From: JBBROS01 sp965213855
GTDB lineage: Bacteria > Pseudomonadota > Alphaproteobacteria > Acetobacterales > Acetobacteraceae
Direction: 5' to 3'
Assembly (NCBI GenBank): GCA_965213855.1
Contig: CBDCAA010000007.1
Span: 1,054,001 to 1,118,000 of the forward strand
Length of the DNA: 64,000 bases
Shown here: piece after piece, positions 19,893-27,943 of the stretch
How the letters are laid out: the number at the start of each line of letters is the position of its first letter
How positions within the stretch are numbered: the stretch's first letter is position 1
The notes under the pieces: generated by a model
The model's input: the letters and a program-made list of their open reading frames with translations, nothing else
Databases searched by the model: none
What the model was told of the DNA's origin: nothing
Program-made: the position numbers and the translations under genes

Positions 19893-20147
19893 TCAGGCGC
19901 GGGCGCGGGCAGGCATCTCGATATCGATCTCGAGCGTGTTCACCTCGTCGTCGCGGCCGAGCTTCACGCGCACTTTGTCGCGGTCGATCTGGATGTGGCG
20001 GGCGATGACGGCGAGGATTTCCTCCTGCAGAACCGCGATCAGCCGGTTGTCGCTGCCGCCCACGCGCTCGTGGGCAAGCAATAGCTGGAGCCGCTCACGC
20101 GCGACGGGGGCGGTGCTCTTGCGGCGGAACAGGCTGAATAGGCTCAC
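19893..20147 (-). CDS. minE: cell division topological specificity factor MinE
   Basis: An 84-residue MinE. The N-terminal membrane/MinD-interacting part (SLFSLFRRKSTAPVARERLQ) is followed by the dimerisation domain with LQEEILAVIARHI. It drives pole-to-pole oscillation of MinD by stimulating its ATPase. ATG overlaps the minD stop (ATGA), so the two are translationally coupled. Last gene of minC-minD-minE. Confidence 0.95.
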   Translation of the reverse strand: MSLFSLFRRKSTAPVARERLQLLLAHERVGGSDNRLIAVLQEEILAVIARHIQIDRDKVRVKLGRDDEVNTLEIDIEMPARARA

Positions 20148-20962
20148 GCGACCCTCCGCCCGAACAGCTTGCCGAACAGGCCCTTCTTCTCGCCCGGCAC
20201 CTCCATCTCGACGGTCTCGCCCATCAGGCGGCGGGCGGCGGCGATGTAGGCCCGGGCCGGGGCGCTGTTCGGGTCTGCCAGGGTGACGGGGCTGCCGACG
20301 TTGCTGGCCTTCAGCACGTCTTGGCTTTCCGGGATGATCCCCAGCAGCGGGATGCTGAGGATCTCGAGCACGTCCTCGGTTTTCAGCATGTCGCCGCGTG
20401 CGGCGCGGGCCGGGTCGAACCGGGTGAGCAGGAGATGCTTGTCGATGCGCTGCCCCGCCTTGGCGCGGGCGGTGGTGCTGTCGAGCATGCCGATGATGCG
20501 GTCGCTGTCGCGGACGGAGCTGACCTCCGGGTTGGTGACCACGACAGCGGTATCGGCGTGATACATCGCGAGCTGTGCACCGCGCTCGATGCCAGCGGGG
20601 CTGTCGCAGATAACCCAGTCGAACAAGGCCCGGAGCTCGTCCATCACGCGGGCGACGCCTTCGCTGGTGAGGGCGTCCTTGTCGCGGGTCTGGCTGGCGG
20701 GCAGGAGATGGAGGGTCTCGACGCGCTTGTCGCGAATGAGGGCCTGGTTGAGCTTCGCGTCGCCCTGGGTGACGTTGATGAGATCGTACACGACACGGCG
20801 CTCGGCGCCCATGATGAGGTCGAGGTTGCGGAGGCCGACGTCGAAGTCGACGACGACGACCTTCTGGCCGGTCTGGGCGAGGGCGGCGCCGAGGGCGGCG
20901 GTGGACGTGGTCTTGCCGACCCCTCCCTTGCCGGACGTGACCACCAGGACCTTTGCCGCCAT
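20144..20962 (-). CDS. minD: septum site-determining ATPase MinD
   Basis: A 272-residue ParA/MinD ATPase. The deviant Walker A is SGKGGVGKTTS (Lys11 signature lysine, Lys16), a switch segment VVDFDVGLRNLD lies near residue 45, and a C-terminal amphipathic helix (GLFGKLFGRR) forms the membrane-targeting tail. It recruits MinC to the membrane to block Z-ring assembly away from midcell. Start is set at 20962, where AAAGGA precedes the ATG and the family N-terminus begins. Confidence 0.96.
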   Translation of the reverse strand: MAAKVLVVTSGKGGVGKTTSTAALGAALAQTGQKVVVVDFDVGLRNLDLIMGAERRVVYDLINVTQGDAKLNQALIRDKRVETLHLLPASQTRDKDALTSEGVARVMDELRALFDWVICDSPAGIERGAQLAMYHADTAVVVTNPEVSSVRDSDRIIGMLDSTTARAKAGQRIDKHLLLTRFDPARAARGDMLKTEDVLEILSIPLLGIIPESQDVLKASNVGSPVTLADPNSAPARAYIAAARRLMGETVEMEVPGEKKGLFGKLFGRRVA

Positions 20963-20987
20963 ACGTCGTTCCTTTCCGGGCCGCGCC

Positions 20988-21752
20988 TCAATCGAGCGCG
21001 GCCACCTTGAGTTCGTCGCCCTCGAGCCAGGCTTGGACGGGGCGGCCTTGCAGGGCGGGGCCGATCTCGTCGGCGGTCTTGTAGACGCCATCGATGGCCA
21101 GCAGCTCCGCCTCGAGCCGGCGGCAGAAGATGCGGGGGCGGGCGCCGTTGGCGGCGGGGCCGAGCAGGCCGGCGATGGCGCGGCCGCGGAGGGTGCCGTA
21201 GATGTGGATGGAGCCGCCTGCCACGACCTCGCTGCCGGAGGCGACGGAGCCGATGATGGTGACGTCGCCGGCGGTGTGGGTGACGCTCTGCCCGGAGCGG
21301 ACAGGGGCGTCGAGCACGAGGGACGCGGGCTCGGGCAGGCGGGCTGGTTCGGGCGGCGCGACGGTTGCGGCGCCGCGCGGCTCGCGGTCGGCGATGCCGC
21401 CGCCGCCGATCTGGGCGTTGCGGCCGCCGACCATGATGGCTGGCAGCTCGGCCGCGTAGGGGCCGAGGGCGTGAGGCATGCTGCCGTCGATACCGATGAC
21501 GCGGACGCCGCGGTCCTGCAGGGCGCGGACCAGGCCGACGAGGTCTCCCTCGTGCCCAGTGAGGAGCGAGACGTCCAGCAGGACGGGGCGGCCCTCGAAC
21601 ACCTTGGGTGAGCGGGCGATCTGGTCGTCGAGTTGCGCGACCCAGCGGTCGAGCGGCAGGTCCGGCGTGAGGACGACGGACATGAACGACTTGCCGCGTA
21701 AACGGAGGAACGTGGGCGTCGGCTGGGCGGGACGGGCGACGGTACTCACCAT
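20988..21752 (-). CDS. minC: septum site-determining protein MinC
   Basis: A 254-residue FtsZ assembly inhibitor. The N-terminal domain (TFLRLRGKSF...) is joined by an acidic/proline linker to the C-terminal beta-helix with VRSGQSVTHTAGDVTIIG and VVAGGSIHIYGTLRGRA, which binds MinD. First gene of the min operon; 25 bp from minD. Confidence 0.95.
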   Translation of the reverse strand: MVSTVARPAQPTPTFLRLRGKSFMSVVLTPDLPLDRWVAQLDDQIARSPKVFEGRPVLLDVSLLTGHEGDLVGLVRALQDRGVRVIGIDGSMPHALGPYAAELPAIMVGGRNAQIGGGGIADREPRGAATVAPPEPARLPEPASLVLDAPVRSGQSVTHTAGDVTIIGSVASGSEVVAGGSIHIYGTLRGRAIAGLLGPAANGARPRIFCRRLEAELLAIDGVYKTADEIGPALQGRPVQAWLEGDELKVAALD

Positions 21753-21791
21753 CGTCAGGGCCTATCGCGCCCGATGGTGTTGCGTCAATCG

Positions 21792-21830
21792 GGTGGGGCG
21801 AGTGAGGGGCAGGTGGGGCGAGTGAGGGGC
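21792..21830. repeat. 19-bp direct repeat upstream of minC
   Basis: GGTGGGGCGAGTGAGGGGC occurs at 21792-21810 and again at 21812-21830 with one base between. It sits in the 160-bp gap between minC and the response regulator. A regulatory or simple slippage origin cannot be told from sequence. Confidence 0.75.
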
Positions 21831-21913
21831 TGCGGACCCGGGGAATTGTGGCGGGGCTGGGTTTCGATGCGGCATCGGCCCAGGCCGGGCTTCGTCGAGT
21901 CGGGGCCTGGGCG

Positions 21914-22849
21914 CTATGCTGTCATGGGTGACGGGACCGCGCCGGCGTGGTCGTCGGCCGCCAACCGCAAGATGGAGGACAGGCCGACGATCTCGCGCTG
22001 CTCCGGCCCGGCACGCAGGGAATGGTACTCCACGGATTGCTGGACCGCCGCCAGTAGGCTGGCGAGGCCCTTGTCCTTGGCGATGATGTCGTCGAACACG
22101 GAGAGGTGGCCATGCTCATGGTCGGTCAGGCTGTCGGGCGCGGCGGTCAAGGCGATCAGGCGGGGCCGGGTGGCGCGATCGACCAGCTGATGGATGAGGC
22201 GGCCCGCGGCGAGGCCGTCGATCTCGGGCATATGATAGTCGATGACGACGGCGTCGTAGGGCTGGGCGACGACCTTGCGCAGGGCGTCCAACCCGTTCTC
22301 CGCCTCCTCCACGGCAAAGCCCAGGTCTGCAAGTGCCGATGCCAGAATGGTGCGAAGGCCGGCGTCGTCATCGGCGACAAGGATACGCTGCCGTCCCGTG
22401 CCGAGGGGGCCCTTGGCCCGGCCTGGTCCGGGATTGGCGGGCTGGACCTGTCGATAGGCGGCGGGCGGCGCCGCCGCATGGCAGCGCTTGATCGTCTCGA
22501 CGAGCGACTCCGGCGCCCAAGGCTTGAGTTCCACAGCGTCGAACACGCTTGGCGCGCCCTCCTCACGTTGCGTCAAGCGGCCGGGCGATGTGGTGAGGGC
22601 AATCAGCCGAGGCCGTCCCTGGATGCGGGTCAACTCGGCAATGACCCGGCCGACGGCAAGCCCGTCGAGGTCGGGGATGACGTAGTCCATCACAACCACA
22701 TCGAACCAGCCAGCCAGCATCGTTCTGATCGCCTCGAGCCCCGTTGCCGCGACGTCGACATAGAAGCCGTGCGCCGTGAGGACCTGCGCCAACACGTGTG
22801 CCTGCACGGCGTCGTCCTCGACCACGAGAACTCTCGCAACCACGGTCAT
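21914..22849 (-). CDS. double receiver-domain response regulator
   Basis: A 311-residue protein made of two CheY-like receiver domains and no output domain. Receiver 1 (about 6-122) has acidic pair Asp12/Asp13, phosphorylatable Asp55 (VVMDY) and Lys109. Receiver 2 (about 154-275) has Asp160-162 and Asp204 (VVIDY). The two share the LIALT segment, which suggests internal duplication. AGGAGAGCGAG before the ATG at 22849 fixes the start. It probably acts by protein contact or as a phosphate sink; no kinase is adjacent. Confidence 0.86.
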   Translation of the reverse strand: MTVVARVLVVEDDAVQAHVLAQVLTAHGFYVDVAATGLEAIRTMLAGWFDVVVMDYVIPDLDGLAVGRVIAELTRIQGRPRLIALTTSPGRLTQREEGAPSVFDAVELKPWAPESLVETIKRCHAAAPPAAYRQVQPANPGPGRAKGPLGTGRQRILVADDDAGLRTILASALADLGFAVEEAENGLDALRKVVAQPYDAVVIDYHMPEIDGLAAGRLIHQLVDRATRPRLIALTAAPDSLTDHEHGHLSVFDDIIAKDKGLASLLAAVQQSVEYHSLRAGPEQREIVGLSSILRLAADDHAGAVPSPMTA

Positions 22850-22916
22850 CTCGCTCTCCTCGGTCCCGGCGCGATCGTCACCGAATAGGATGAAGAAAGT
22901 GTTGAGGCCGGGCTGC

Positions 22917-23750
22917 TCAGCTCTGGCCCAGCACCCACCCCTCCCATCGCACCAGCCACGGGTCGGGCGGGGGCACGTCCGGCCGGCGCCCGGACAGGAC
23001 CAGCAACACGCACAACGCTCCCAGCACGCAATCGAGCCGGTCCTCGCCTGCCGCGTCGGCGCCAAACCCCGCGCGCATCGCCGAATCGAGTTGCGCGTCC
23101 GGAACGGCGTCCAGCGCAAGCATCGCGGCGCGGAGCCCGGGCACCAGGGCCGCGCGGTCTGCCTGCCGGCGCTTGCTGCCGACCGGGCGCAGGCCGAGCT
23201 GGCGCAGCGCTTCGGCCGGGTACGTCTCGGCGACGACGGTTTCACCGGGCCGGAGCAGGCCGAGCAGACCGCCCTCGAACGGCCACAGCCTGACCGTTTC
23301 GGTGGCCAGAGCCGGCAGCAGCAGGTCCTGCCAGGCCGCGATGGCCGCCTTGCCCGACTGGTTCGCCCCCAAGGTCCAGAATAGCGGCGCCCCGGCCGGG
23401 CGGTCGGCCGTGGCCCGGTCGCAATGCCGCGAGAGCGCGCCGGCGTCGTCCAGCCCCAGCGCGAGGGCGTGGGACAGCCGCGTCATGCCTTTCGTGCCGC
23501 GCCGCGGATAGAAGGGGCGGCCCGGCCCGGCCTCTGCCAGCGTCTCTGCGACGTCGAGGAAGCTCGGGTGCGACGCGATCGCCCGGAGGAAGGAGGGAAA
23601 CCCATCGTATTGGTCGAGGTGCCGCGCGGCGAACGCCCTCGGCAGCCCGATCGGGAAATCGACCCCGAGCGCCACCGGGCCGCCGCCTGCGCGGGCAGCC
23701 AGCCGGGCCAACAGGGTTCCGACCGGTCCGACCGGCCCGACCGAAAGCAC
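22917..23750 (-). CDS. hypothetical protein, DUF429-like
   Basis: A 277-residue protein from a GTG at 23750. The segment LGVDFPIGLPRAFAARHLD and later AETYPAEALRQLGL with CVLGALCVLLVLSG resemble DUF429-type predicted nucleases, a tentative match. The same frame continues upstream without a stop as HADWSVAAAKRWLAVAEP, which looks like the true N-terminus. That extension has no ATG, GTG or TTG but could begin at a CTG at 23831 overlapping the stop of the small gene upstream. Function unknown. Confidence 0.6.
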   Translation of the reverse strand: MLSVGPVGPVGTLLARLAARAGGGPVALGVDFPIGLPRAFAARHLDQYDGFPSFLRAIASHPSFLDVAETLAEAGPGRPFYPRRGTKGMTRLSHALALGLDDAGALSRHCDRATADRPAGAPLFWTLGANQSGKAAIAAWQDLLLPALATETVRLWPFEGGLLGLLRPGETVVAETYPAEALRQLGLRPVGSKRRQADRAALVPGLRAAMLALDAVPDAQLDSAMRAGFGADAAGEDRLDCVLGALCVLLVLSGRRPDVPPPDPWLVRWEGWVLGQS

Positions 23751-23827
23751 CCATCCCGCGCCGGCCGGCTCCGCGACCGCAAGCCAACGCTTGGCCGCCG
23801 CGACGCTCCAGTCCGCGTGGGCCGCGA

Positions 23828-24031
23828 TCAGAGCGGCTTGTGCGCCCGGTCGAGAAGGCGCCCAAAGAAGCCGGGCTTTTTCGGGGCTGGTGGCAGGGCG
23901 GCCGGCTTGCTCGCCTCCGTCTGCCGCTTCTCCTTGTCGCTCAACCAGGCGTTCAGCGACTTGCCGGCCTTGGCCGCCCGCTTCGCCTCGTAGGCGCGCT
24001 GGGCCGCGCTCATCTTGCTCACGTCGACCAT
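23828..24031 (-). CDS. small basic hypothetical protein (67 aa)
   Basis: A 67-residue, lysine/arginine-rich protein (MSAAQRAYEAKRAAKAGKSL... ending GFFGRLLDRAHKPL) with a predicted N-terminal helix and proline-rich middle. It is divergent from the DUF1491 gene and tightly linked to the DUF429-like gene downstream. Start at 24031 is preferred over 24091 because the upstream residues look non-coding. Function unknown. Confidence 0.6.
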   Translation of the reverse strand: MVDVSKMSAAQRAYEAKRAAKAGKSLNAWLSDKEKRQTEASKPAALPPAPKKPGFFGRLLDRAHKPL

Positions 24032-24105
24032 TGTGCCCGCCCTTGTCCCATGCGCTATCTGCCAGGGCGGATCGCCCGCATCAAGCGTCACACGGTGGAG
24101 CGGTC

Positions 24106-24444
24106 ATGAGCGACCCGCGGGTCAAGGCGAAACTGTGGGTCCAGATGGCGCTGCGGATGGGCGACGTGGATGGCCGTCCCGGCGCCGTGCTGCGCCGCGG
24201 CGACCCGGATGCCGGGGGGGTGTTGCTGGTGCTGCGCGGGCGGCAGGGGATGAGCGTACTGTCCCAGGTGCGCGCGGGCGAGGGCGATGTCGCGTGGATG
24301 CGCGGCACCGGCCCGGGACCAGTGGAACAGGGCGACGCCGACTTGTATGTGGAGCGGCAGGTGCGGCGGGATCCGGACCTGTGGGTGCTGGAGTTCGAAA
24401 GCCCGGACCTACGTCCACCATTCGAGGCAAAGATCATCGACTAG
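24106..24444 (+). CDS. DUF1491 family protein
   Basis: A 112-residue protein with the conserved DUF1491 sequence (VKAKLWVQMALRMGDVDGRP, later VERQVRRDPDLWVLEFE), a family found mostly in Alphaproteobacteria. Function not established. Single gene between a divergent small basic gene and the ompA pair. Confidence 0.83.
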   Translation: MSDPRVKAKLWVQMALRMGDVDGRPGAVLRRGDPDAGGVLLVLRGRQGMSVLSQVRAGEGDVAWMRGTGPGPVEQGDADLYVERQVRRDPDLWVLEFESPDLRPPFEAKIID

Positions 24445-24506
24445 CGATTGGACGATGCTCTCGGATGCGCGATGACGAAACGGTGTGTCACTTCTGCGCT
24501 CACCCA

Positions 24507-24524
24507 TGTGGCGGATGAGCCACA
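24507..24524. promoter_or_regulatory. inverted repeat upstream of first ompA-like gene
   Basis: TGTGGC (24507-24512) and GCCACA (24519-24524) form a perfect six-base palindrome with a six-base spacer, in the 219-bp gap ahead of the ompA pair. It could bind a dimeric regulator; the factor is unknown. Confidence 0.3.
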
Positions 24525-24663
24525 ATCGGGGCGGAAACCTCAACAACCATCTCGCACTCGCCGCAGACGGTGTTATTGTGCGTTCACCGAGAGGCGGGGG
24601 AGCGATTCCCGAGCCACCACCCCCGGCTGCGCGACCCGCAGAACATGAATGAGGAGAGGTAAC

Positions 24664-25809
24664 ATGAAGCTCCGCAGTGCGCTCCTGGCAGCGACCGTGA
24701 TGGTTGCACCAGTGGCTGCGAAGGCCCAGTCGGTGAGTGGGCTCTACATCGGCGCCGGCGCCGGCGCGAACATCATGCAGAACGAGTCGATTCCGCGCGT
24801 CACGGTTCCGGCGCTTTCGACGCTTCCGCGGACGGGGATCAGCGGTTCGGACGCTCGTCTGGATACCGGGTTCGTGGGTGTCGGCAGCTTCGGTTACGGC
24901 TTGGGCAACGGCCTGCGCTTCGAGCTCGAGGGCAGCTATCGCCAGAACAAGTTCACGAGCGTGAACGGTGGCAGCACATCGACCACGTATCGTCGCGCCG
25001 GTGGCGAGGAAAACAAATACGGGGCGATGTTCAACATCCTGTATGACCTCGACCTGCAGTCGATGGGCATCACCTTGCCGGTCGTGCCCTATATCGGCGT
25101 CGGCGGCGGCTATCAGTGGGCGCAGGATCACAACGTCCGCATCTCGAACTTCGGGCCGACCACTGCCCTGCCGAACGGCGTGAACACGCTGTATCGCACC
25201 AATGACGGCAAGGGTGCGTTTGCCTACCAGGCCATCCTCGGCGCCGCCATTCCGATCGCCGCGGTTCCTGGCCTCGCGCTGACGGCCGAATACCGCTTCA
25301 TGGGGCTCGCGACGAACCGGACCTACAACTACCAGTTCTTCCAGGCCTCGACCGAGGCGCGGGCCCGCGTCAAGTTCGCCGACGACTATAACCACAGCGT
25401 CCTGCTCGGCGTGCGCTACAACTTCAACCAGGCGCCGCCGCCCGTCATCGTGCAGCAGCCGCCGCCGCCCAGCCAGGCTCCGCGCACGTATCTCGTCTTC
25501 TTCGACTGGGATCGGGCTGACCTGACCGACCGCGCGCGCCAGATCATCGCCGCGGCCGCCCAGGCGACGACGCAGGTGCAGGTCACGCGCATCGTCGTCT
25601 CGGGTCACACGGACACCACGGGCACGGCGCGCTACAACCAGGGCCTCTCGGTCCGCCGGGCGCAGAACGTCGCGGGTGAGTTGGTGCGCCTCGGCGTGCC
25701 GCGCGCCGCGATCACGACGCAGGGCTTCGGCTTCAGCCGTCCGCTGGTGTCGACCGGACCGGGCGTGCGCGAGCCGCAGAACCGCCGCGTCGAAATCGTC
25801 CTCCAGTAA
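24664..25809 (+). CDS. OmpA-family outer membrane protein, copy 1
   Basis: A 381-residue outer-membrane protein. Signal peptide of about 25 residues (cut after AKAQ), an N-terminal beta-barrel (SGLYIGAGAGANIM... VLLGVRYNFN), a short proline hinge (VIVQQPPPPSQAP), then the peptidoglycan-binding OmpA domain with VVSGHTDTTGTARYNQGLS and the conserved FGFSRPLVSTG...NRRVEI end. It anchors the outer membrane to the wall. The start at 24664 follows GGAGAGG. A strong terminator follows. Confidence 0.92.
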   Translation: MKLRSALLAATVMVAPVAAKAQSVSGLYIGAGAGANIMQNESIPRVTVPALSTLPRTGISGSDARLDTGFVGVGSFGYGLGNGLRFELEGSYRQNKFTSVNGGSTSTTYRRAGGEENKYGAMFNILYDLDLQSMGITLPVVPYIGVGGGYQWAQDHNVRISNFGPTTALPNGVNTLYRTNDGKGAFAYQAILGAAIPIAAVPGLALTAEYRFMGLATNRTYNYQFFQASTEARARVKFADDYNHSVLLGVRYNFNQAPPPVIVQQPPPPSQAPRTYLVFFDWDRADLTDRARQIIAAAAQATTQVQVTRIVVSGHTDTTGTARYNQGLSVRRAQNVAGELVRLGVPRAAITTQGFGFSRPLVSTGPGVREPQNRRVEIVLQ

Positions 25810-25854
25810 ACGAGGCCAGTCGGCGAGCGTGCTGACTGAGTTGTCGAAGGATCG

Positions 25855-25886
25855 GGCCGGCCCCAGGTGGGGCCGGCCTTTTCTTT
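25855..25886 (+). terminator. intrinsic terminator after ompA-like copy 1
   Basis: A perfect ten-base stem, GGCCGGCCCC (25855-25864) with GGGGCCGGCC (25869-25878), loop AGGT, followed by TTTTCTTT. This is a textbook Rho-independent terminator, 45 bases after the stop. Confidence 0.93.
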
Positions 25887-26026
25887 GTCTCGGGTGTGGC
25901 GTGGCCGCATCAATGGTGGCGTAATCGGACCACGGCACCGGCGGCAGCACCCATGCCGGCGTTCGCGTGGCCATGTTAAGCCTCTGCAGGCAGTTCAGCC
26001 GCTCTCGGCTGAGAGGGAGATCGAGG

Positions 26027-27142
26027 ATGACGCGTAAGCTTCTGCTGGCCGCGACAGTTCTGGCCGCCACCGCGGCGCTGCCCGGCGTTGCGTTCAGCCA
26101 GCCGGTGACGGGGATCTACATCGGTGCCGGAGGCGGTGCGAACTTCGAGCAGATGGACCATGTCAAGTCGCTTCAGTTCAGCAACGGACTCATCGGCCGA
26201 AGCGCCGGTTCCAGCCGGGACGTGGGCACGGTTGGCGTCGGCAGCATCGGCTACGGGTTTGGCAACGGCGTCCGCGTCGAACTCGAGGGGGACTACCGTT
26301 ACAACCGGATCAGCCCGGTGCGGACACCGGCCCTGACGTCCAGCGGCGGCCGGGAACAGAAGTACGGCGGCATGCTCAACGCCCTGTTCGACCTCGATGT
26401 CGGCAGCCCGTACGTTTTCCCGTATATCGGCGCCGGCGCCGGCTATTCGTGGGTCGACCGGCGTCGATCGACCACGGGCAACATCGCGCTCGTGGAGCCG
26501 AACAACAATCTATTCCTGTTCTCCAACGGGACCCAGATCGCCCGAGGGGTCGATAGTAGCTTCGCGTACCAGGCGATCGCGGGCGTGTCGTTCCCCATCC
26601 CTCCCGTCGTCGGGCTGTCGCTGACGGCCGAGTACCGTTACTTCGCGCTCGCGGGGACACGCACGTTCACGGAGCGGGTCGGCAACCAGACGTTCAAGGC
26701 CAAGTTCAGCCAGGACTACAACCACAGCCTGATGCTCGGCCTGCGGTATGCCTTCAACGTCGCACCGCCGCCGGTCGAGGCGCCTCCGGCCGTGCCGCAG
26801 CAGGCGGAGGCGTCGCGCACCTACCTGGTGTTCTTCGATTGGGACCGGGCGGACCTGACCGATCGGGCGCGGCAGATCATCGCCGAGGCCGCCACCGCCA
26901 CGACGCGCGTGCAGGTCACCCGGATCGAAGTCTCGGGCCATACCGACACGACCGGCACGGCCCGCTACAATGAGGGCTTGTCCGTGCGGCGCGCCCAGAA
27001 TGTCGCGTCCGAGCTGGTGCGCCTGGGCGTGCCGCGCAGCGCGATCGCGACGCAGGGCTTTGGCTTCAGCCGGCCGCTCGTCGCGACGGGCCCCGGGGTG
27101 CGCGAGCCGCAGAACCGCCGGGTCGAGATCATCCTGCGCTGA
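26027..27142 (+). CDS. OmpA-family outer membrane protein, copy 2
   Basis: A 371-residue paralogue of the preceding OmpA-like protein. It has a 25-residue signal peptide (GVAFSQP), a beta-barrel with the same GIYIGAGGGANFEQ opening, hinge VEAPPAVPQQAEA, and an OmpA domain nearly identical to copy 1 from TYLVFFDWDRADLTDRARQI onward. The barrels are more diverged than the C-terminal domains. GAGGATG at the start codon. Tandem duplication is evident. Confidence 0.92.
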   Translation: MTRKLLLAATVLAATAALPGVAFSQPVTGIYIGAGGGANFEQMDHVKSLQFSNGLIGRSAGSSRDVGTVGVGSIGYGFGNGVRVELEGDYRYNRISPVRTPALTSSGGREQKYGGMLNALFDLDVGSPYVFPYIGAGAGYSWVDRRRSTTGNIALVEPNNNLFLFSNGTQIARGVDSSFAYQAIAGVSFPIPPVVGLSLTAEYRYFALAGTRTFTERVGNQTFKAKFSQDYNHSLMLGLRYAFNVAPPPVEAPPAVPQQAEASRTYLVFFDWDRADLTDRARQIIAEAATATTRVQVTRIEVSGHTDTTGTARYNEGLSVRRAQNVASELVRLGVPRSAIATQGFGFSRPLVATGPGVREPQNRRVEIILR

Positions 27143-27160
27143 TGGAGCGTTCACCAGACA

Positions 27161-27190
27161 CGACAAGGGCCCCAATCGGGGCCCTTGTCG
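27161..27190. terminator. bidirectional hairpin between ompA copy 2 and the convergent gene
   Basis: CGACAAGGGCCCC (27161-27173) pairs perfectly with GGGGCCCTTGTCG (27178-27190), a 13-base stem with loop AATC. It lies between two convergent genes and can serve both, though no T-run follows on either strand. Confidence 0.8.
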
Positions 27191-27205
27191 CGGTCACGGG
27201 ATCGT

Positions 27206-27715
27206 TCAGGAGCGGTGGCGCGGTGCCGACCGGGCCGACGAGCGCGTGGGCTTCTCCGGGCCGGCCCCGCAGTCGCTGACGTCGATCGGCTGTGCGGCGA
27301 CCATCTTGCCCGCCGCGAAGTCGGTCAGTTCGCCGTTGTTCCGCAGCGCCATCACCTCGTCGAAGATCGCGATGTTGTTGCCGCAATAGAGCGAGCCCTG
27401 GCGCAAGCCCGTCTGGGACTGGCTGTTGGCGAGCTGGGTCACGTAGTCGTCGCGCTGCTTGGCGGAGTTCCGGCCGTAGTAGCGGCTGAAGAACGCGTTC
27501 AGCGTCTTGTCGCTCTGCAGCAGGTCCGGACGGTACTTCACGACGAAGGAGTTGTAGCGCTCGTCCGCCTTGCAGGTGAGCGCCATGACCATGAGCTGGG
27601 TCTTGAGCGCGGTCACGTCGAGCGCGGTATGCTCGGCCGGACGGGTACATTCCGCGGCGAGCAGGGGGCTGCTCAACAAAGAGGCGGCCAAAAGGCCGGA
27701 CAGCAGGACGCGCAT
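27206..27715 (-). CDS. secreted hypothetical protein with four cysteines
   Basis: A 169-residue exported protein. Signal peptide of about 20 residues (VLLSGLLAASLLSSPLLA) followed directly by AEC. The mature part holds four cysteines (near residues 22, 47, 110 and 148) that could form two disulfides in the periplasm, and ends in a basic tail. ATG at 27715 chosen to give the signal peptide; a longer start at 27760 lacks one. Family not recognised. Confidence 0.7.
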   Translation of the reverse strand: MRVLLSGLLAASLLSSPLLAAECTRPAEHTALDVTALKTQLMVMALTCKADERYNSFVVKYRPDLLQSDKTLNAFFSRYYGRNSAKQRDDYVTQLANSQSQTGLRQGSLYCGNNIAIFDEVMALRNNGELTDFAAGKMVAAQPIDVSDCGAGPEKPTRSSARSAPRHRS

Positions 27716-27943
27716 TGACGAAACCCTTCGGTAGAGGGGAAGCAATCCCCGGAGCGGCACGTTTAAGTTCGGACTGAGGTAAACCGTCTACCGATCTCCA
27801 CGCAATAAGAAAGCGGCGCCCGGATCGCGGCGATCGATCCTGTGGCGAGGGCGCCGCACCCGAGTGGCCAGGCGATCCGGCAGTGCGCATTATGGCATGG
27901 CCAGTGCATAGCATGAGCGGGCTTTGCCGGGTATGAGTCAGCG

